Positions 9,372-19,760 are shown, numbered from the stretch's first letter. The stretch is DNA of 64,000 nt from Hyphomicrobium album (GCF_009708035.1 NZ_WMBQ01000002.1:310001-374000), one strand, 5' to 3'. A program made the numbers and translations. The notes: a model not told the origin generated them from the sequence alone.

Positions 9372-11399
9372 ATGCGTATGGCTCCCCTGCTCCCCTTATT
9401 ACTCTCATCAATAGCGATGCCGGCCGCCGCCGGCGATTACAGCTTCTGCTATGCCCAGCCGGACAGCGTGAACTGCCTCATTCAGCAGATCGAGTTCGAG
9501 CGCAGCCAGAACGCGCTCGCCACCGCCTCCGTCGCCCGCGTCGAAGCGAGCCGGGCGCGCGAGCTCGCGCTCAGCCTGACGCACTGCAAGTCGCGCTGGT
9601 CGCGCACGCCGCGCTGCATGGCCGAAAAGGCGCAGCGCTTCGCCGCCCAGCAGAACCAGCTCGCCGACGCGTCGATCCAGCGGGTCAACAGGGTCCGCAC
9701 CGCCGAAGCCGCGCGCAATGCCGAGATGGCCGGCTACATCGCCCGCATCAAGGCGATGCGCCAGAGCCAGCTCGAGATCGAGCAGAACAAGCTCATCGAG
9801 GCTTCCCTTGCCGCGGTCGAGGCCCAGAAGCAGATCCGCTTCGCCTCCCGGCAGAACGCCCTCGCGACCGCCTCGGTGATCCGCGTCGAGATCGAGCGCA
9901 ATCGCCAGCTGGCCTTGAGCCTGTCGCCCTGCAAGTCGGCCGACGATCAGCGCCCGCGTTGCCTCGCCCAGCGTGATCGCGAGTTCGCCGCCGCTCAGAA
10001 CGCCATCGCCATCGCATCCGCCGCGCGCGTGAAGGCCGAGCGCGAGCGCGCCTTTGCCGCGGCGCGCAATGGCGAGATCAACGCCTCGATCGCCGCGGTT
10101 GACCGCAATCGCGCGCAGACGATCGCTTACAACACGTCGCATTGCGCGACGAATGAAGCGAGCCCGCGCTGCGAAGCCGAGCGCAATCGCGAGCTGCAAC
10201 TCGCCCTGACCCACTGCAAGACGGCGTCGGACACGAGCCCGCGCTGCGCCGAGCAGCTCAATCGCGAGTTCCACATCGCTCGCAACGCCGAGATCGACCA
10301 TTCGATCGCCGCCGTCGCCGGTGCCCGCGCCCGCCTGCAGGCAAACAACTCCATCACGACCGCCTCGGTGGACACGCCCGCTGCATTGAGCGCTGCCGAG
10401 TATGCGGCGCTGACCTCGCACTGTGTCCGCGCCCCGCAGAGCCCGCGTTGCGAAGCCGAGCGGATCCGCGAGTTCGCCGCCGCCCGCAACGCCGAGATCA
10501 ACGCTTCGATCGCCGCCGTCGAGCGCAACCGGGGATACTCCCCGGCAAACAACTCGATCGACACGGGGGCCACCTGCAAGCCGTACAACTGCAACGTGGA
10601 GCAGGCTGACCGGGCGCCCGCGCTGAGCGCCATCCAGTACGCCGCTCTGACCTCGCACTGCATCCGCGTTCCGGCGAGCCCGCGCTGCGCAGCCGAGCGG
10701 ATCCGCGAGTTTGCGGCGGCCCGCAACGCCGAGATCGATCGCTCGATCGCCGCCGTTGCCGCTGCCCGCGCCCTGAACCGCCAGCAGGCCAACACCGCAA
10801 CGGGCAGCAACAACACGGACAGCAATTCGAGCTTCTCCGCTTATGGCGACGTGATCGCGCCGCTCGAGACGGGTGCCCTCGGCGTTCTGCCGCGCCCGAC
10901 GCTCCCCGAGGCACGTCCGCTGCCGGAGTTCGAGCTGCGCCAAGACATCTCCGCCGAGTCCTGCCGCGCCACCGGCACGCCGTTCGGCCCGCTGCATTTC
11001 TCCAACAGCCTCGACATCGACGCCGCGATGCGCCCCGAGCTCGATCGCCTCGCCCACCTGGCAGCGACCTGCCCCGGCATGCGCATCGAGGTTCACGGCT
11101 ACTCCGACGGCCGCAGCTCGGCGTTCATCAACCGCAGCATGGCGCAGGCTCGCGCCCAGGCGGTTGCCGACTACCTGATTACTGCCGGTGTGTCCCCGAA
11201 CCGCCTCGCCACCATTGGCCGCGGCGCTCTTGCCCCGGTGCTCCCGTACAGCAAGAACATCGATCCGGCTCACGGCCGCCGAGTCGAGTTCCTGATCAAG
11301 GACCCGGCGATGGATGCCGCCGCCCGCAAGGTGATGTGGGACTTGGCCGAGCTCCTCGATCCGACCTACGTTCCCGCCGTCGCCGGCCTCAGCCCCTGA
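9372..11399 (+). CDS. OmpA-family outer-membrane/peptidoglycan protein with paired-cysteine helical repeats
   Basis: Exported protein of 675 residues. Signal peptide at 1-20 (MRMAPLLPLLL...PAAAG). Residues about 40-470 consist of diverged repeats combining a Cys pair, HC-x8or9-PRC, with a helical stretch like REFAAARNAEI and SIAAV. Cys pairs are at 72/82, 187/197, 258/267, 282/292, 351/360 and 430/439. Residues about 540-645 form an OmpA C-terminal domain (FSNSLDIDAAMRPELDRLA, VHGYSDGRSS, GRRVEF) that binds peptidoglycan in known proteins. The ATG at 9372 has GAGGA seven bases upstream. A strong terminator follows, so it is probably a single-gene transcript. The domain is certain; the repeat region is not one I know. 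It could be a periplasmic spacer or coiled-coil tether with disulfide clasps (inference). Confidence 0.85.
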   Translation: MRMAPLLPLLLSSIAMPAAAGDYSFCYAQPDSVNCLIQQIEFERSQNALATASVARVEASRARELALSLTHCKSRWSRTPRCMAEKAQRFAAQQNQLADASIQRVNRVRTAEAARNAEMAGYIARIKAMRQSQLEIEQNKLIEASLAAVEAQKQIRFASRQNALATASVIRVEIERNRQLALSLSPCKSADDQRPRCLAQRDREFAAAQNAIAIASAARVKAERERAFAAARNGEINASIAAVDRNRAQTIAYNTSHCATNEASPRCEAERNRELQLALTHCKTASDTSPRCAEQLNREFHIARNAEIDHSIAAVAGARARLQANNSITTASVDTPAALSAAEYAALTSHCVRAPQSPRCEAERIREFAAARNAEINASIAAVERNRGYSPANNSIDTGATCKPYNCNVEQADRAPALSAIQYAALTSHCIRVPASPRCAAERIREFAAARNAEIDRSIAAVAAARALNRQQANTATGSNNTDSNSSFSAYGDVIAPLETGALGVLPRPTLPEARPLPEFELRQDISAESCRATGTPFGPLHFSNSLDIDAAMRPELDRLAHLAATCPGMRIEVHGYSDGRSSAFINRSMAQARAQAVADYLITAGVSPNRLATIGRGALAPVLPYSKNIDPAHGRRVEFLIKDPAMDAAARKVMWDLAELLDPTYVPAVAGLSP

Positions 11400-11467
11400 G
11401 CGCCCCCGACCGCTAAGCCACTCGGCCCCGAAGGTTGCCACCGCCGATCGCCGCCGAGCCTCACGAA

Positions 11468-11500
11468 GGGCCCCCAAAATCGGGGGCCCTTTCGTTTTTT
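11468..11500 (+). terminator. Rho-independent terminator after OmpA-family gene
   Basis: Perfect stem GGGCCCCC (11468-11475) and GGGGGCCC (11482-11489) with a six-base loop, followed by TTTCGTTTTTT. Strong intrinsic terminator for the plus strand. Confidence 0.9.
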
Positions 11501-11642
11501 CGGGCCCTGCCCGCACTTTAGCTGCCAAGTGCGACGTGCTCGTTGTTGAAAATGCCCAGATCGCATGGACAACTGCCCCCCTCGGGGGCCACACCATCGC
11601 GGGTGGCCATACAGGATGGGCAATTCAGGGCTGGCGCGCGAA

Positions 11643-12626
11643 ATGCACGCTGACGAGATCGTGCTGCAGGGGCCCGGTGCGTCGCAGACGGCAGAGCACC
11701 TGGCTGCGCTGCGTCAGCGGCGCGACCGGGTATTCTGGGGTGGGCTGTGCGCGGCCTTCTTCGTGCACGCTGCGTTCATCGTCGGCATCGGCAGCGCCCA
11801 CCAGCGCACGCTCGGCACGCCCGAGGGAGCGGCGGACGCCATTGCGGTTGAGATCGTCGACGGCGCGACGCTGAAAGACAGCATGGAGCCGCCATCGCCT
11901 GCGGCCGCGCCGCCGGGCGCGGAGCAGACCGCCGCCCTCCAGGCAGAGAAGCCGGGACCTCCGCCTCCCCCGCCGCAGCCGGAAGTGCAGCCGCAGCCCG
12001 AGCCGCAGCCGCAACAGCCGCAGCCCGAAGCCGCGCAGCCGCCTCCGCCCGAGGCCCCGCCCGCCGAGAAGGAGGCACCGAAGCTCAGCGCCGAGGCCAT
12101 CCCGGCGCTCGAGGACGCGGCGCCGGCGGAGATTCCCGAGACACCGAAGGAAGCGGAGAAGCCGCCGGAGGTGAAGCCGGCGGAGACCAAGCAACCGGAA
12201 GCCAAGCAGCCGGCAAAGAAGCAGGAGCAGGCGAAGCAGCCGTCGAAGAAGCGTACGCAGACCTCGGCGCTCGATCTCTCGGTGCCCTACGACGATGGCG
12301 GTGGCGCCCCGGAAGCCGGCGGCCAGTCGGCCGTACAGCGTCCGCCCGGCATCACCCGATCGGGGGAGAACGATGAGTTCGCGCGCAACGTCATTCGCGC
12401 CTTGCAGCGGACCATGCCGCGCGAGCGGGCGCGCGGACGCGTGACGGTCCGCATCGTGCTCAACGAGAACGGCAGCCGCGCCGACGTGAAACTTCTCAAC
12501 AGCGGCGGCGATTCCGACCTCGACTTCAACGTGGTGTTCGCGGCACGGCAGACCGCCTTTCCGTTCCCGCCGAAGAACGCGACGCTCGTCGACCGCACGT
12601 TCACGGTCACCTACATCTATCGCTGA
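11643..12626 (+). CDS. TonB-like energy transducer / TonB C-terminal domain protein
   Basis: Predicted inner-membrane protein spanning the periplasm. Seen: basic N-terminus, one membrane segment (WGGLCAAFFVHAAFIVGIGS) at about residues 32-51, a long Pro/Gln/Glu/Lys-rich spacer at about 85-215 (PPPPPPQPEVQPQPEPQ and KQPEAKQPAKK), and a C-terminal TonB-type domain at about 245-327 (RVTVRIVLNENG, ending TFTVTYIYR). This is the classic TonB layout, also found in TolA. No exbB/exbD or receptor is adjacent. The start is uncertain: in-frame ATGs at 11565 and 11616 exist; 11643 is chosen because the residues before it (rich in Pro and Arg) look non-coding and overlap a small palindrome. Confidence 0.75.
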   Translation: MHADEIVLQGPGASQTAEHLAALRQRRDRVFWGGLCAAFFVHAAFIVGIGSAHQRTLGTPEGAADAIAVEIVDGATLKDSMEPPSPAAAPPGAEQTAALQAEKPGPPPPPPQPEVQPQPEPQPQQPQPEAAQPPPPEAPPAEKEAPKLSAEAIPALEDAAPAEIPETPKEAEKPPEVKPAETKQPEAKQPAKKQEQAKQPSKKRTQTSALDLSVPYDDGGGAPEAGGQSAVQRPPGITRSGENDEFARNVIRALQRTMPRERARGRVTVRIVLNENGSRADVKLLNSGGDSDLDFNVVFAARQTAFPFPPKNATLVDRTFTVTYIYR

Positions 12627-12677
12627 CGGGCCGCGCGGGCGCGGTCCGGCTGCGCGCAACGAAACCAGGGGCAACGC

Positions 12678-13061
12678 ATGGACTTCAATCTCACCACTGC
12701 GCTCGTCACCGTGGGGCAGCTGTTCATCGGCGCGCTCTACGTCTACGGCGGGTTGAATCACTTCGGCCCCGCGGCGGAGAAGATCGTCCCCGTGCTTACC
12801 GCCCGAGGCGTGCCCATGCCGCGTCAGTCGCTCTATGCCGCGAGCGTCTTCCAGGTCGCGTGCGGCGCCTGCCTAATGCTCGGCATCGCCGTCGTGCCCG
12901 CGGCGATCGGGCTCGTTGTCTTCACGCTCGCCGCCAGCCTGGTCATGGTGAATTTCTGGGATCTGCCGCCGGGGGAAACGCGTGACCTGCTGCAGGGCGT
13001 CTTCGCCTCCAACGTTGCCATCATTGGCGGTCTGCTCGTCGTCATCGCCCAAGTGCTGTGA
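12678..13061 (+). CDS. DoxX family membrane protein
   Basis: 127 residues with four predicted membrane helices (about 10-30, 50-70, 73-92, 105-125). The N-terminus with LFIGALYVYGGLNHF and the loop NFWDLPPGETRD fit the DoxX/DoxD-like family, whose members are linked to redox balance and sulfur metabolism though the specific function is unknown. AGGGG lies six bases before the ATG. It follows the TonB-like gene by 51 bases and may be co-transcribed. Confidence 0.8.
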   Translation: MDFNLTTALVTVGQLFIGALYVYGGLNHFGPAAEKIVPVLTARGVPMPRQSLYAASVFQVACGACLMLGIAVVPAAIGLVVFTLAASLVMVNFWDLPPGETRDLLQGVFASNVAIIGGLLVVIAQVL

Positions 13062-13186
13062 GGTCCTAGCGTGCGCGCAACCGGCCGATGCTCGCATAAG
13101 GGCCGTAACGAAGCCCGCAATTACTGGGGAACGACCTCTTAGGCTCACGCGTTTCAATGCCGTGTCCAACCCCCGGAGGAAATGCG

Positions 13187-13384
13187 ATGAATTGGGACCG
13201 CGTCGAAGGCAACTGGAAGCAGTTCACCGGTAAGGTCAAGGAGCAGTGGGGCAAGCTCACTGACGACGACCTGACCCAGATCAACGGCAACCGCGAGCAG
13301 CTCGAGGGCAAGATTCAGGCCCGCTACGGCTACGCCAAGGACCAAGTGAAGTCGGACGTCGACGACTGGCTGAACCGCTCCTAA
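13187..13384 (+). CDS. CsbD family stress protein
   Basis: 65 residues, highly hydrophilic, starting MNWDRVEGNWKQF and containing GKVKEQWGKLTDDDL and QINGNREQLEGKIQ, the CsbD signature. Family members are abundant general-stress proteins of unknown biochemical role. GGAGGA (13175-13180) gives a near-perfect ribosome site six bases from the ATG, indicating strong translation. A terminator directly follows, so this is a monocistronic, highly expressed gene by appearance. Confidence 0.93.
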   Translation: MNWDRVEGNWKQFTGKVKEQWGKLTDDDLTQINGNREQLEGKIQARYGYAKDQVKSDVDDWLNRS

Positions 13385-13404
13385 GCCTCAGGCATCTGCC
13401 TAAA

Positions 13405-13437
13405 GATAACGCGGCTTCGGCCGCGTTATTCTTTTTG
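13405..13437 (+). terminator. Rho-independent terminator after CsbD gene
   Basis: Stem ATAACGCGGC (13406-13415), TTCG tetraloop, GCCGCGTTAT (13420-13429), then TCTTTTT. Strong. Confidence 0.92.
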
Positions 13438-13539
13438 GGCACAGGGGAGAGCTAATTTATTGACTTCCCTGTCAGACCCCTTGTGAGCCCCCTCGACTCG
13501 CCCGCACTATGGCCGTGGGGATTGGGCTGGGGGTTGGCG

Positions 13540-13908
13540 ATGAAGACCTTTCGCGCAACGACGCTTACCGAAACAACTGTTTCGACGGATAAGCGGCGCT
13601 TCCAAATGACCTTCGTGGACGCCGACGGGCAAGAGCACGCCGTCAGCATTCCGTCGGCGATTGCCGCCGATCTCGTACCGGTGCTGGAAGCGGTAGCTGC
13701 TTCGCAGCCGCGCGCCACCGGCGGCGAGATGACGAGAGTGCCGAAGACGTGCGCCGTGGGGCACGCCACGGGCGACCGCATGGTCCTGCTCCGCTTCGAC
13801 GACGAGGCGCCCTACGCCATCGAGCTCGAGGTCGCCCAGGCGCTCGCCGAGCAGCTGCAGGAGCAGAGTGCCGAGCTAATCGACGAGCCGCGGCCCGCAC
13901 TGCACTGA
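13540..13908 (+). CDS. Hypothetical protein, 122 aa
   Basis: Soluble protein beginning MKTFRATTLTETTV with alternating strands (RRFQMTFVDADGQEHAVSIP) and a C-terminal acidic helix (ALAEQLQEQSAEL). Not recognised. The ATG at 13540 follows GGGGG at a fair distance; a GTG at 13483 would add 19 Trp/Gly-rich residues that look non-coding. It stands alone between the CsbD terminator and the SelW-like gene, in the same direction as both. Confidence 0.6.
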   Translation: MKTFRATTLTETTVSTDKRRFQMTFVDADGQEHAVSIPSAIAADLVPVLEAVAASQPRATGGEMTRVPKTCAVGHATGDRMVLLRFDDEAPYAIELEVAQALAEQLQEQSAELIDEPRPALH

Positions 13909-14012
13909 GGGCCCGCATTCCCGCCGACGCGCGCACTCGCAAGTGGCGTCCGTGTCACTCCGCCGTATAGTGGACTTTGCTGGATTCAGCCTTGGCCCCG
14001 CGCGGTAGCATC

Positions 14013-14297
14013 ATGCCGAAAAGCCCGACCGTCGAGATCACCTACTGCCGGCTGTGTGGCTGGGGCCTCCGAGCCGGCTGGATGGCGCAGGAGTTGATGC
14101 ACTCGTTCGCCGAGGAGCTCGGCACCGTGATGCTCACTCCGGACGTCGCCGGCGGCGTTTTCGAGGTCCGCATCGACGGCGACCTCGTCTGGTCGCGCAA
14201 GGAGATGGGGCACATCCCGGACATCAAGGAGCTGAAGCGGCTGGTCCGCGACCGGGTTGCCCCCGACCGCTCCCTGGGACACGTCGATCGCAGCTAG
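14013..14297 (+). CDS. SelT/SelW/SelH (Rdx) family thioredoxin-like protein
   Basis: 94 residues with a thioredoxin-like fold. Seen: the redox motif CRLC in ITYCRLCGWGLRAGWMA at about residues 11-14, then VMLTPDVAGGVFEVRIDG and LVWSRKEMGHIPD, the usual Rdx pattern (the strand-turn before the second half). Both motif cysteines are encoded by ordinary TGC/TGT codons, so this is the cysteine form and not a selenoprotein. Bacterial members have no settled function; a thiol-redox role is inferred from the motif. An in-frame ATG at 13977 exists, but the family begins near MPKSPTVEITYC. Confidence 0.85.
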   Translation: MPKSPTVEITYCRLCGWGLRAGWMAQELMHSFAEELGTVMLTPDVAGGVFEVRIDGDLVWSRKEMGHIPDIKELKRLVRDRVAPDRSLGHVDRS

Positions 14298-14309
14298 CGC
14301 GCACGCCTT

Positions 14310-15056
14310 CTAGCGCGCTACGGGCGCCGGCCTGCGGAGGATGGCGACGGCGGCGAGCGCGAGCCCCAGGATGACGACGCCGAGACCGATGATCGCCAGG
14401 TCGTCGCCCGGCCAGACGAGCCCCAAGCCCTCTCCGATCCAGAAGACGCCGAACGCCAAGAGCATCACGCCCACCGCGAACTTCAGCGTGTTCTCAGGTA
14501 CGCGCGCCAACGGCCGGTGCACGACATAGCCCGCGCCCACGACCAGCAGCGTCGCCGCAATGGCGCCGGCGCTCACCGGCACGAGCAGCTCTGGCCGCGT
14601 GCTCAGCGCCAGCACGATGAACACGACCTCGACGCCCTCCAGCAACACCGCCTTGAAGCTCGCCACCGCCGCGAGCCATTGCAGGCGCGTTTGCCGCCGC
14701 CGGTCCTCGTCGCGCAGCTGCGCGGTCTCGGCGGCGAACGCCTCGTCCTCGTCGTGCAACGGCTTGCGCCCCGCCGCGCGCAGTACCGCCTTGCGCAGCC
14801 AGTTGCCGCCGAAGAGGACGAGCAGGATGCCGATGGTGAGTTGCAGGAGATGTTCGGGGAGGAGCTTGAGCAGCGGCCCGAGTGTCGCCACCAGTGCGAC
14901 GAGCACCACGAGCGCCGCCACCGCGCCGCCGATCGCCGGGCGCCAGCCGCGCACGATGCCGATGGCGAGGATGATCGTCAGCGCCTCGACCGCCTCGACC
15001 AGCGTGGCGAGGAAGGCAGCCGCAACCGCCGGCAGCACGTTCACAAGACCGTCCAT
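14310..15056 (-). CDS. Predicted multi-pass membrane protein (COG4280-like)
   Basis: 248 residues with about six to seven hydrophobic helices. It has an internal duplication: FLATLVEAVEALTIILAIG in the first half and SFKAVLLEGVEVVFIVLALS in the second, each with an E-x-V-E centre that could bind a cation within the membrane. A hydrophilic loop (HDEDEAFAAETAQLRDED) separates the halves. This resembles the predicted membrane proteins of COG4280 and, by layout, duplicated two-half cation transporters; substrate unknown. The ATG at 15056 gives MDGLVNVLP; a longer start at 15125 is possible. Converges on the SelW-like gene with 12 bases between stops. Confidence 0.7.
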   Translation of the reverse strand: MDGLVNVLPAVAAAFLATLVEAVEALTIILAIGIVRGWRPAIGGAVAALVVLVALVATLGPLLKLLPEHLLQLTIGILLVLFGGNWLRKAVLRAAGRKPLHDEDEAFAAETAQLRDEDRRRQTRLQWLAAVASFKAVLLEGVEVVFIVLALSTRPELLVPVSAGAIAATLLVVGAGYVVHRPLARVPENTLKFAVGVMLLAFGVFWIGEGLGLVWPGDDLAIIGLGVVILGLALAAVAILRRPAPVAR

Positions 15057-15149
15057 TGTTTCTGCGATCCCGGCTCTTGAGCCCTTCCGAGCTAGTGTCG
15101 CGCTCGCCGAGAATGTCCCAGTCATAGTAAGGCGAGCCTGCGGTCATAC

Positions 15150-15884
15150 CTATCCCAGCAGCAGATCCGCCTGCCGTGCCGCGCTATCCAAGATGGCGCG
15201 AGAGACCTCGGCCAGTCTGGCAGACCTGTTCATCAGGAAATCCGAGATCCGGGATGCCGGAACGACCTCCAACTCATCGTATTCGCGATCCGTCAGCGCG
15301 GCGAACAGCTCACGCACTTGGGCGGCCGAATGATTGACGCGAACGATGAGGCCCACGTCAGTCACATGATTTAGTTGGTCTTCGACCATCACGAACGCTT
15401 GCGGGGGCTTAGAAACCGCTGCTGCCTGGATGCCGGTTTCCTCTTCCAGCTCAGTAAGAAGATGTGCCCCAAGATCGGGCTGTCCAGTCCCATCCACTCG
15501 GGAGCCGTCGACACCGCCGGACGGCACCAACTCCCAAAGACCAGCGTCCATTTCGACGTGGCCTGCGCGACGACCAAGCACAATACCATCGGTGCAACAG
15601 AGGAGGCCCGTCACTCCCAACGGCCTGATCTTCAGTACCTGATAGAGGCTCGGGTCCCTCCGCTGAGCGAGGAACCAGCGATACTCGGCAAACCAACCCG
15701 TAATCCGTTCCGGACCTGAATGTTCAATGCTGAAGAGCCGCCCATTGAACAGACTGTCACCTCGGCGCTCCTTTTCCGATTTCCAGATTGCCTCGACCCG
15801 CGCCAGCACTTCGCTAGGGACCGCTGGACCTGCTGACCCTAACTGCACCTTCAAACTAGCGTTGACGGCATGAACGGTCAGCAC
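15150..15884 (-). CDS. Nudix-like hydrolase domain protein
   Basis: 244 residues. An N-terminal domain of about 90 residues (LFNGRLFSIEHSG, GWFAEYRWFLAQRRDP) precedes a Nudix-like fold with LGVTGLLCCTDGIVLGRR, ELVPSGGVD and the helix LLTELEEETGI. The Nudix box is degenerate: the EExxGI end is intact but the usual Arg of RE is Thr and the spacing to the preceding Gly-x5-Glu is not canonical, so catalysis is not assured. The GTG at 15884 overlaps the TGA of the HAD gene by seven bases (GTGCTGA), indicating translational coupling; longer starts would lie inside the HAD gene. G+C is visibly lower than around it. Third gene of the methyltransferase-HAD-Nudix operon. Confidence 0.7.
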   Translation of the reverse strand: MLTVHAVNASLKVQLGSAGPAVPSEVLARVEAIWKSEKERRGDSLFNGRLFSIEHSGPERITGWFAEYRWFLAQRRDPSLYQVLKIRPLGVTGLLCCTDGIVLGRRAGHVEMDAGLWELVPSGGVDGSRVDGTGQPDLGAHLLTELEEETGIQAAAVSKPPQAFVMVEDQLNHVTDVGLIVRVNHSAAQVRELFAALTDREYDELEVVPASRISDFLMNRSARLAEVSRAILDSAARQADLLLG

Positions 15885-16519
15885 GTTCTGAGTATCTCCA
15901 GCAGGTCCGGGAGGCCGCTTACAAAGCCGACCTCCGCAGGCCATCCACTGCGGTCAGTCGGGTCGGCCACTACCCAAGTGGAAAGGCCAGCAGCAACCGC
16001 CGACATCGCCCCTAGTCGTGAGTCTTCCACTGCGAGCGAAACGGCAGCTGCGCAGTTCACTCGCGAGAGCCCTAACACATAGGGGTCCGGTGCCGGCTTG
16101 CCGTTGGCAACCTCATCGCCGCCTACGACAGCGTCGACTCGGTCGGATAGGCCGCTCCGCACCAGCCAATCCCAAGCCGCCGATCGCGCTGACGACGTTA
16201 CCACTGCGATTTTCCATCCGCGCGTCCGCGCTTCCTGGAGCAATTCAGTCGCGCCCCCAACCGGAGGCGCTGTTTGATGCGCGTGGCGGATCATATCGGA
16301 GTAACGGCGTAGTAGAGCGGCTGGTTCGTCACGAAGGCCGTGGGCCTTCTTGAGCACCCGAATAATTTCAGCCAACGGGGGCCCGTTGAGCCTCCCGAAC
16401 TCGTCGTCAGTTCCTGTGGCGCCCAGTCCGGACAGGAATGCGAAATACACGGCTCTGAGGGCTGGCACGCTGTCCGCCAACGTGCCATCCAAGTCCAGTA
16501 GTAACCCCTTGCCGTTCAA
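15878..16519 (-). CDS. HAD-superfamily phosphatase
   Basis: 213 residues. Seen: motif I LLLDLDGTLADS at about 6-17 with the nucleophile aspartate, motif II VVTSSARS near 107, and the lysine and acidic motifs III/IV in NGKPAPDPYVLGL and AVEDSRLGAMSAVAAG. Helical cap between motifs I and II, as in phosphoglycolate phosphatase and beta-phosphoglucomutase relatives. Its substrate is unknown but is probably a small phosphorylated metabolite handled with the flanking methyltransferase and Nudix-like proteins. It starts 27 bases after the methyltransferase and overlaps the next gene. Confidence 0.85.
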   Translation of the reverse strand: MNGKGLLLDLDGTLADSVPALRAVYFAFLSGLGATGTDDEFGRLNGPPLAEIIRVLKKAHGLRDEPAALLRRYSDMIRHAHQTAPPVGGATELLQEARTRGWKIAVVTSSARSAAWDWLVRSGLSDRVDAVVGGDEVANGKPAPDPYVLGLSRVNCAAAVSLAVEDSRLGAMSAVAAGLSTWVVADPTDRSGWPAEVGFVSGLPDLLEILRTC

Positions 16520-16546
16520 GCGCGTCCCTATTCTGCCACCTAATAG

Positions 16547-17371
16547 CTAGGTCAACCTTCGACAGACGAACAAGCGGTTCTGCCCATAGCTGCCGAAGGT
16601 GCCAGTCGCTTCAGCGGCGAGCTCCCTCGACAGGGTCGTCGCCGCCTGCACCAACGGATGATCATAATCAACAGCGCCTCCATTTATGGCCGGCACCAGC
16701 ACGTAGAGCATAAGGTCGTGCAAGCTGCTGAAATCTTCCACGTCGACAAGTTCAAGGCCTGCTGCTGTGACATGCAGCAGAATTTCATCTTCATCAAAGA
16801 ATAGATTGAAGTCAGCTGGCTTGCGCGCTGCGAGCCCGAGGGCCTCGCGGCACCGATTTTGTTTGGCATATGAAGTCAAACTGTTTTCGATCATCAAGAG
16901 GTAACCGCCAGGTTTCACTTTTGATGCGAGAATCGAGATGGCCTGTTTCTGCAATTCTATCGCGTCCAAATTTATAAGGCACCGATCAGTAAACACCACA
17001 TCATAAGAGGGCTGCAATTCTGGAAGATTGCCCGCGCCAATTGCATCGCCGACAAAGAAGCGTACGCGATCTTCGACGTCAGCAGACCGGGCGTTTTCAA
17101 TGGCGGCAGTTACCATTTCCGGGACAAAATCAACCCCGTCGAAGCTCAGGTTGGGGAAAAACTTAGCCAGCTCGACGCAATTAATCCCATTGCCACAGCC
17201 CATCTCCAAAATTTTACCGCCACCGCTATCGCCGACGACCGAGCGCAAGCGGCGAGATAACGCGTCGATTTCAAGCGCCTTCGCTGTCCAGGTCTTCGTA
17301 GTGGCCCGTAGGGCGGAGCCGTATGTGGTGGCCCAGTTTGTCCAATGCCGGCGTATATCACGGCTGTCCAT
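16547..17371 (-). CDS. SAM-dependent methyltransferase (class I)
   Basis: 274 residues. Seen: SAM-binding motif I ILEMGCGNGINCVELA near residue 55, a motif II acidic residue in FDGVDFVPEMV, and a later VVFTDRCLINLD followed by LKVKPGGYLLMIEN-like sequence (SKVKPGGYLLMIENS). The substrate is not evident; the remaining C-terminal 90 residues (FFDEDEILLHVTAAG) resemble small-molecule methyltransferases of polysaccharide or secondary-metabolite clusters. First gene of an operon with a HAD phosphatase and a Nudix-like protein. A/T-rich codons such as AAA, TTT and AAT are common here, unlike the neighbours, which suggests transfer. Confidence 0.85.
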   Translation of the reverse strand: MDSRDIRRHWTNWATTYGSALRATTKTWTAKALEIDALSRRLRSVVGDSGGGKILEMGCGNGINCVELAKFFPNLSFDGVDFVPEMVTAAIENARSADVEDRVRFFVGDAIGAGNLPELQPSYDVVFTDRCLINLDAIELQKQAISILASKVKPGGYLLMIENSLTSYAKQNRCREALGLAARKPADFNLFFDEDEILLHVTAAGLELVDVEDFSSLHDLMLYVLVPAINGGAVDYDHPLVQAATTLSRELAAEATGTFGSYGQNRLFVCRRLT

Positions 17372-17861
17372 CTATAGTCGGTTCCTTCGGATGGGCGGCG
17401 CGATTGCGCAGTCGCGATACGAGGCGTTGCTCGGCAATCGATACCAGTAGATCCGGGACTTCGATTGTAGCGTGCGCAAACAGGTATCTTCCTTAGGCTG
17501 TTTGCGCAACCGTAGGGCATGGCGATTGCGCCTGGCAGCGCATCGACGCGGGCGCCGTGCGGAGGTCCGTGCGAAGCATGGCTGCGCCATGACGCTTTGC
17601 CATGACAAGGTCGCCGGAATTTGCAACTGGATGGCGGTCGTTTAGCACCCGCGCTCCCTCGCACTTTGACATCTCTCGAGAGCAGAGCGCAGCGAGGCTC
17701 GGACGCCGTCCCGGCGCGGCGGAGAACGCATTTTTGCGACTTCCACAGGGCTCCGCGACGAGGACGCCGACGGCGCCGACGGCAATCCTTGACAACCCCC
17801 GGTGCGCATGCGCTTTTCCCGCGAACTTCCAGGACAATTCGCGGTACGGAACGGACGCACG
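17372..17861. other. Intergenic region, divergent promoters
   Basis: 490 bases between the methyltransferase (minus) and aspS (plus). It holds an 11-base inverted repeat (17473-17508, separate entry) nearer the methyltransferase. I see no convincing gene in the rest; the composition returns to high G+C towards aspS. Confidence 0.6.
17473..17508. promoter_or_regulatory. Perfect inverted repeat upstream of methyltransferase operon
   Basis: Arms TGCGCAAACAG (17473-17483) and CTGTTTGCGCA (17498-17508) with a 14-base spacer, about 100 bases before the methyltransferase start. The A/T-containing arms and position suit a dimeric operator; no T tract follows on either side, so a terminator is unlikely. 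Confidence 0.5.
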
Positions 17862-19721
<1,860 letters not shown>

Positions 19722-19760
19722 CCGGCCGCAGATCGTTTCCCCGCGGCAAAGGAGACCAAG

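Noticed and set aside
14013..14297. Selenoprotein of the SelW type
   Set aside because: Both motif positions are encoded by ordinary cysteine codons and no in-frame TGA is present.
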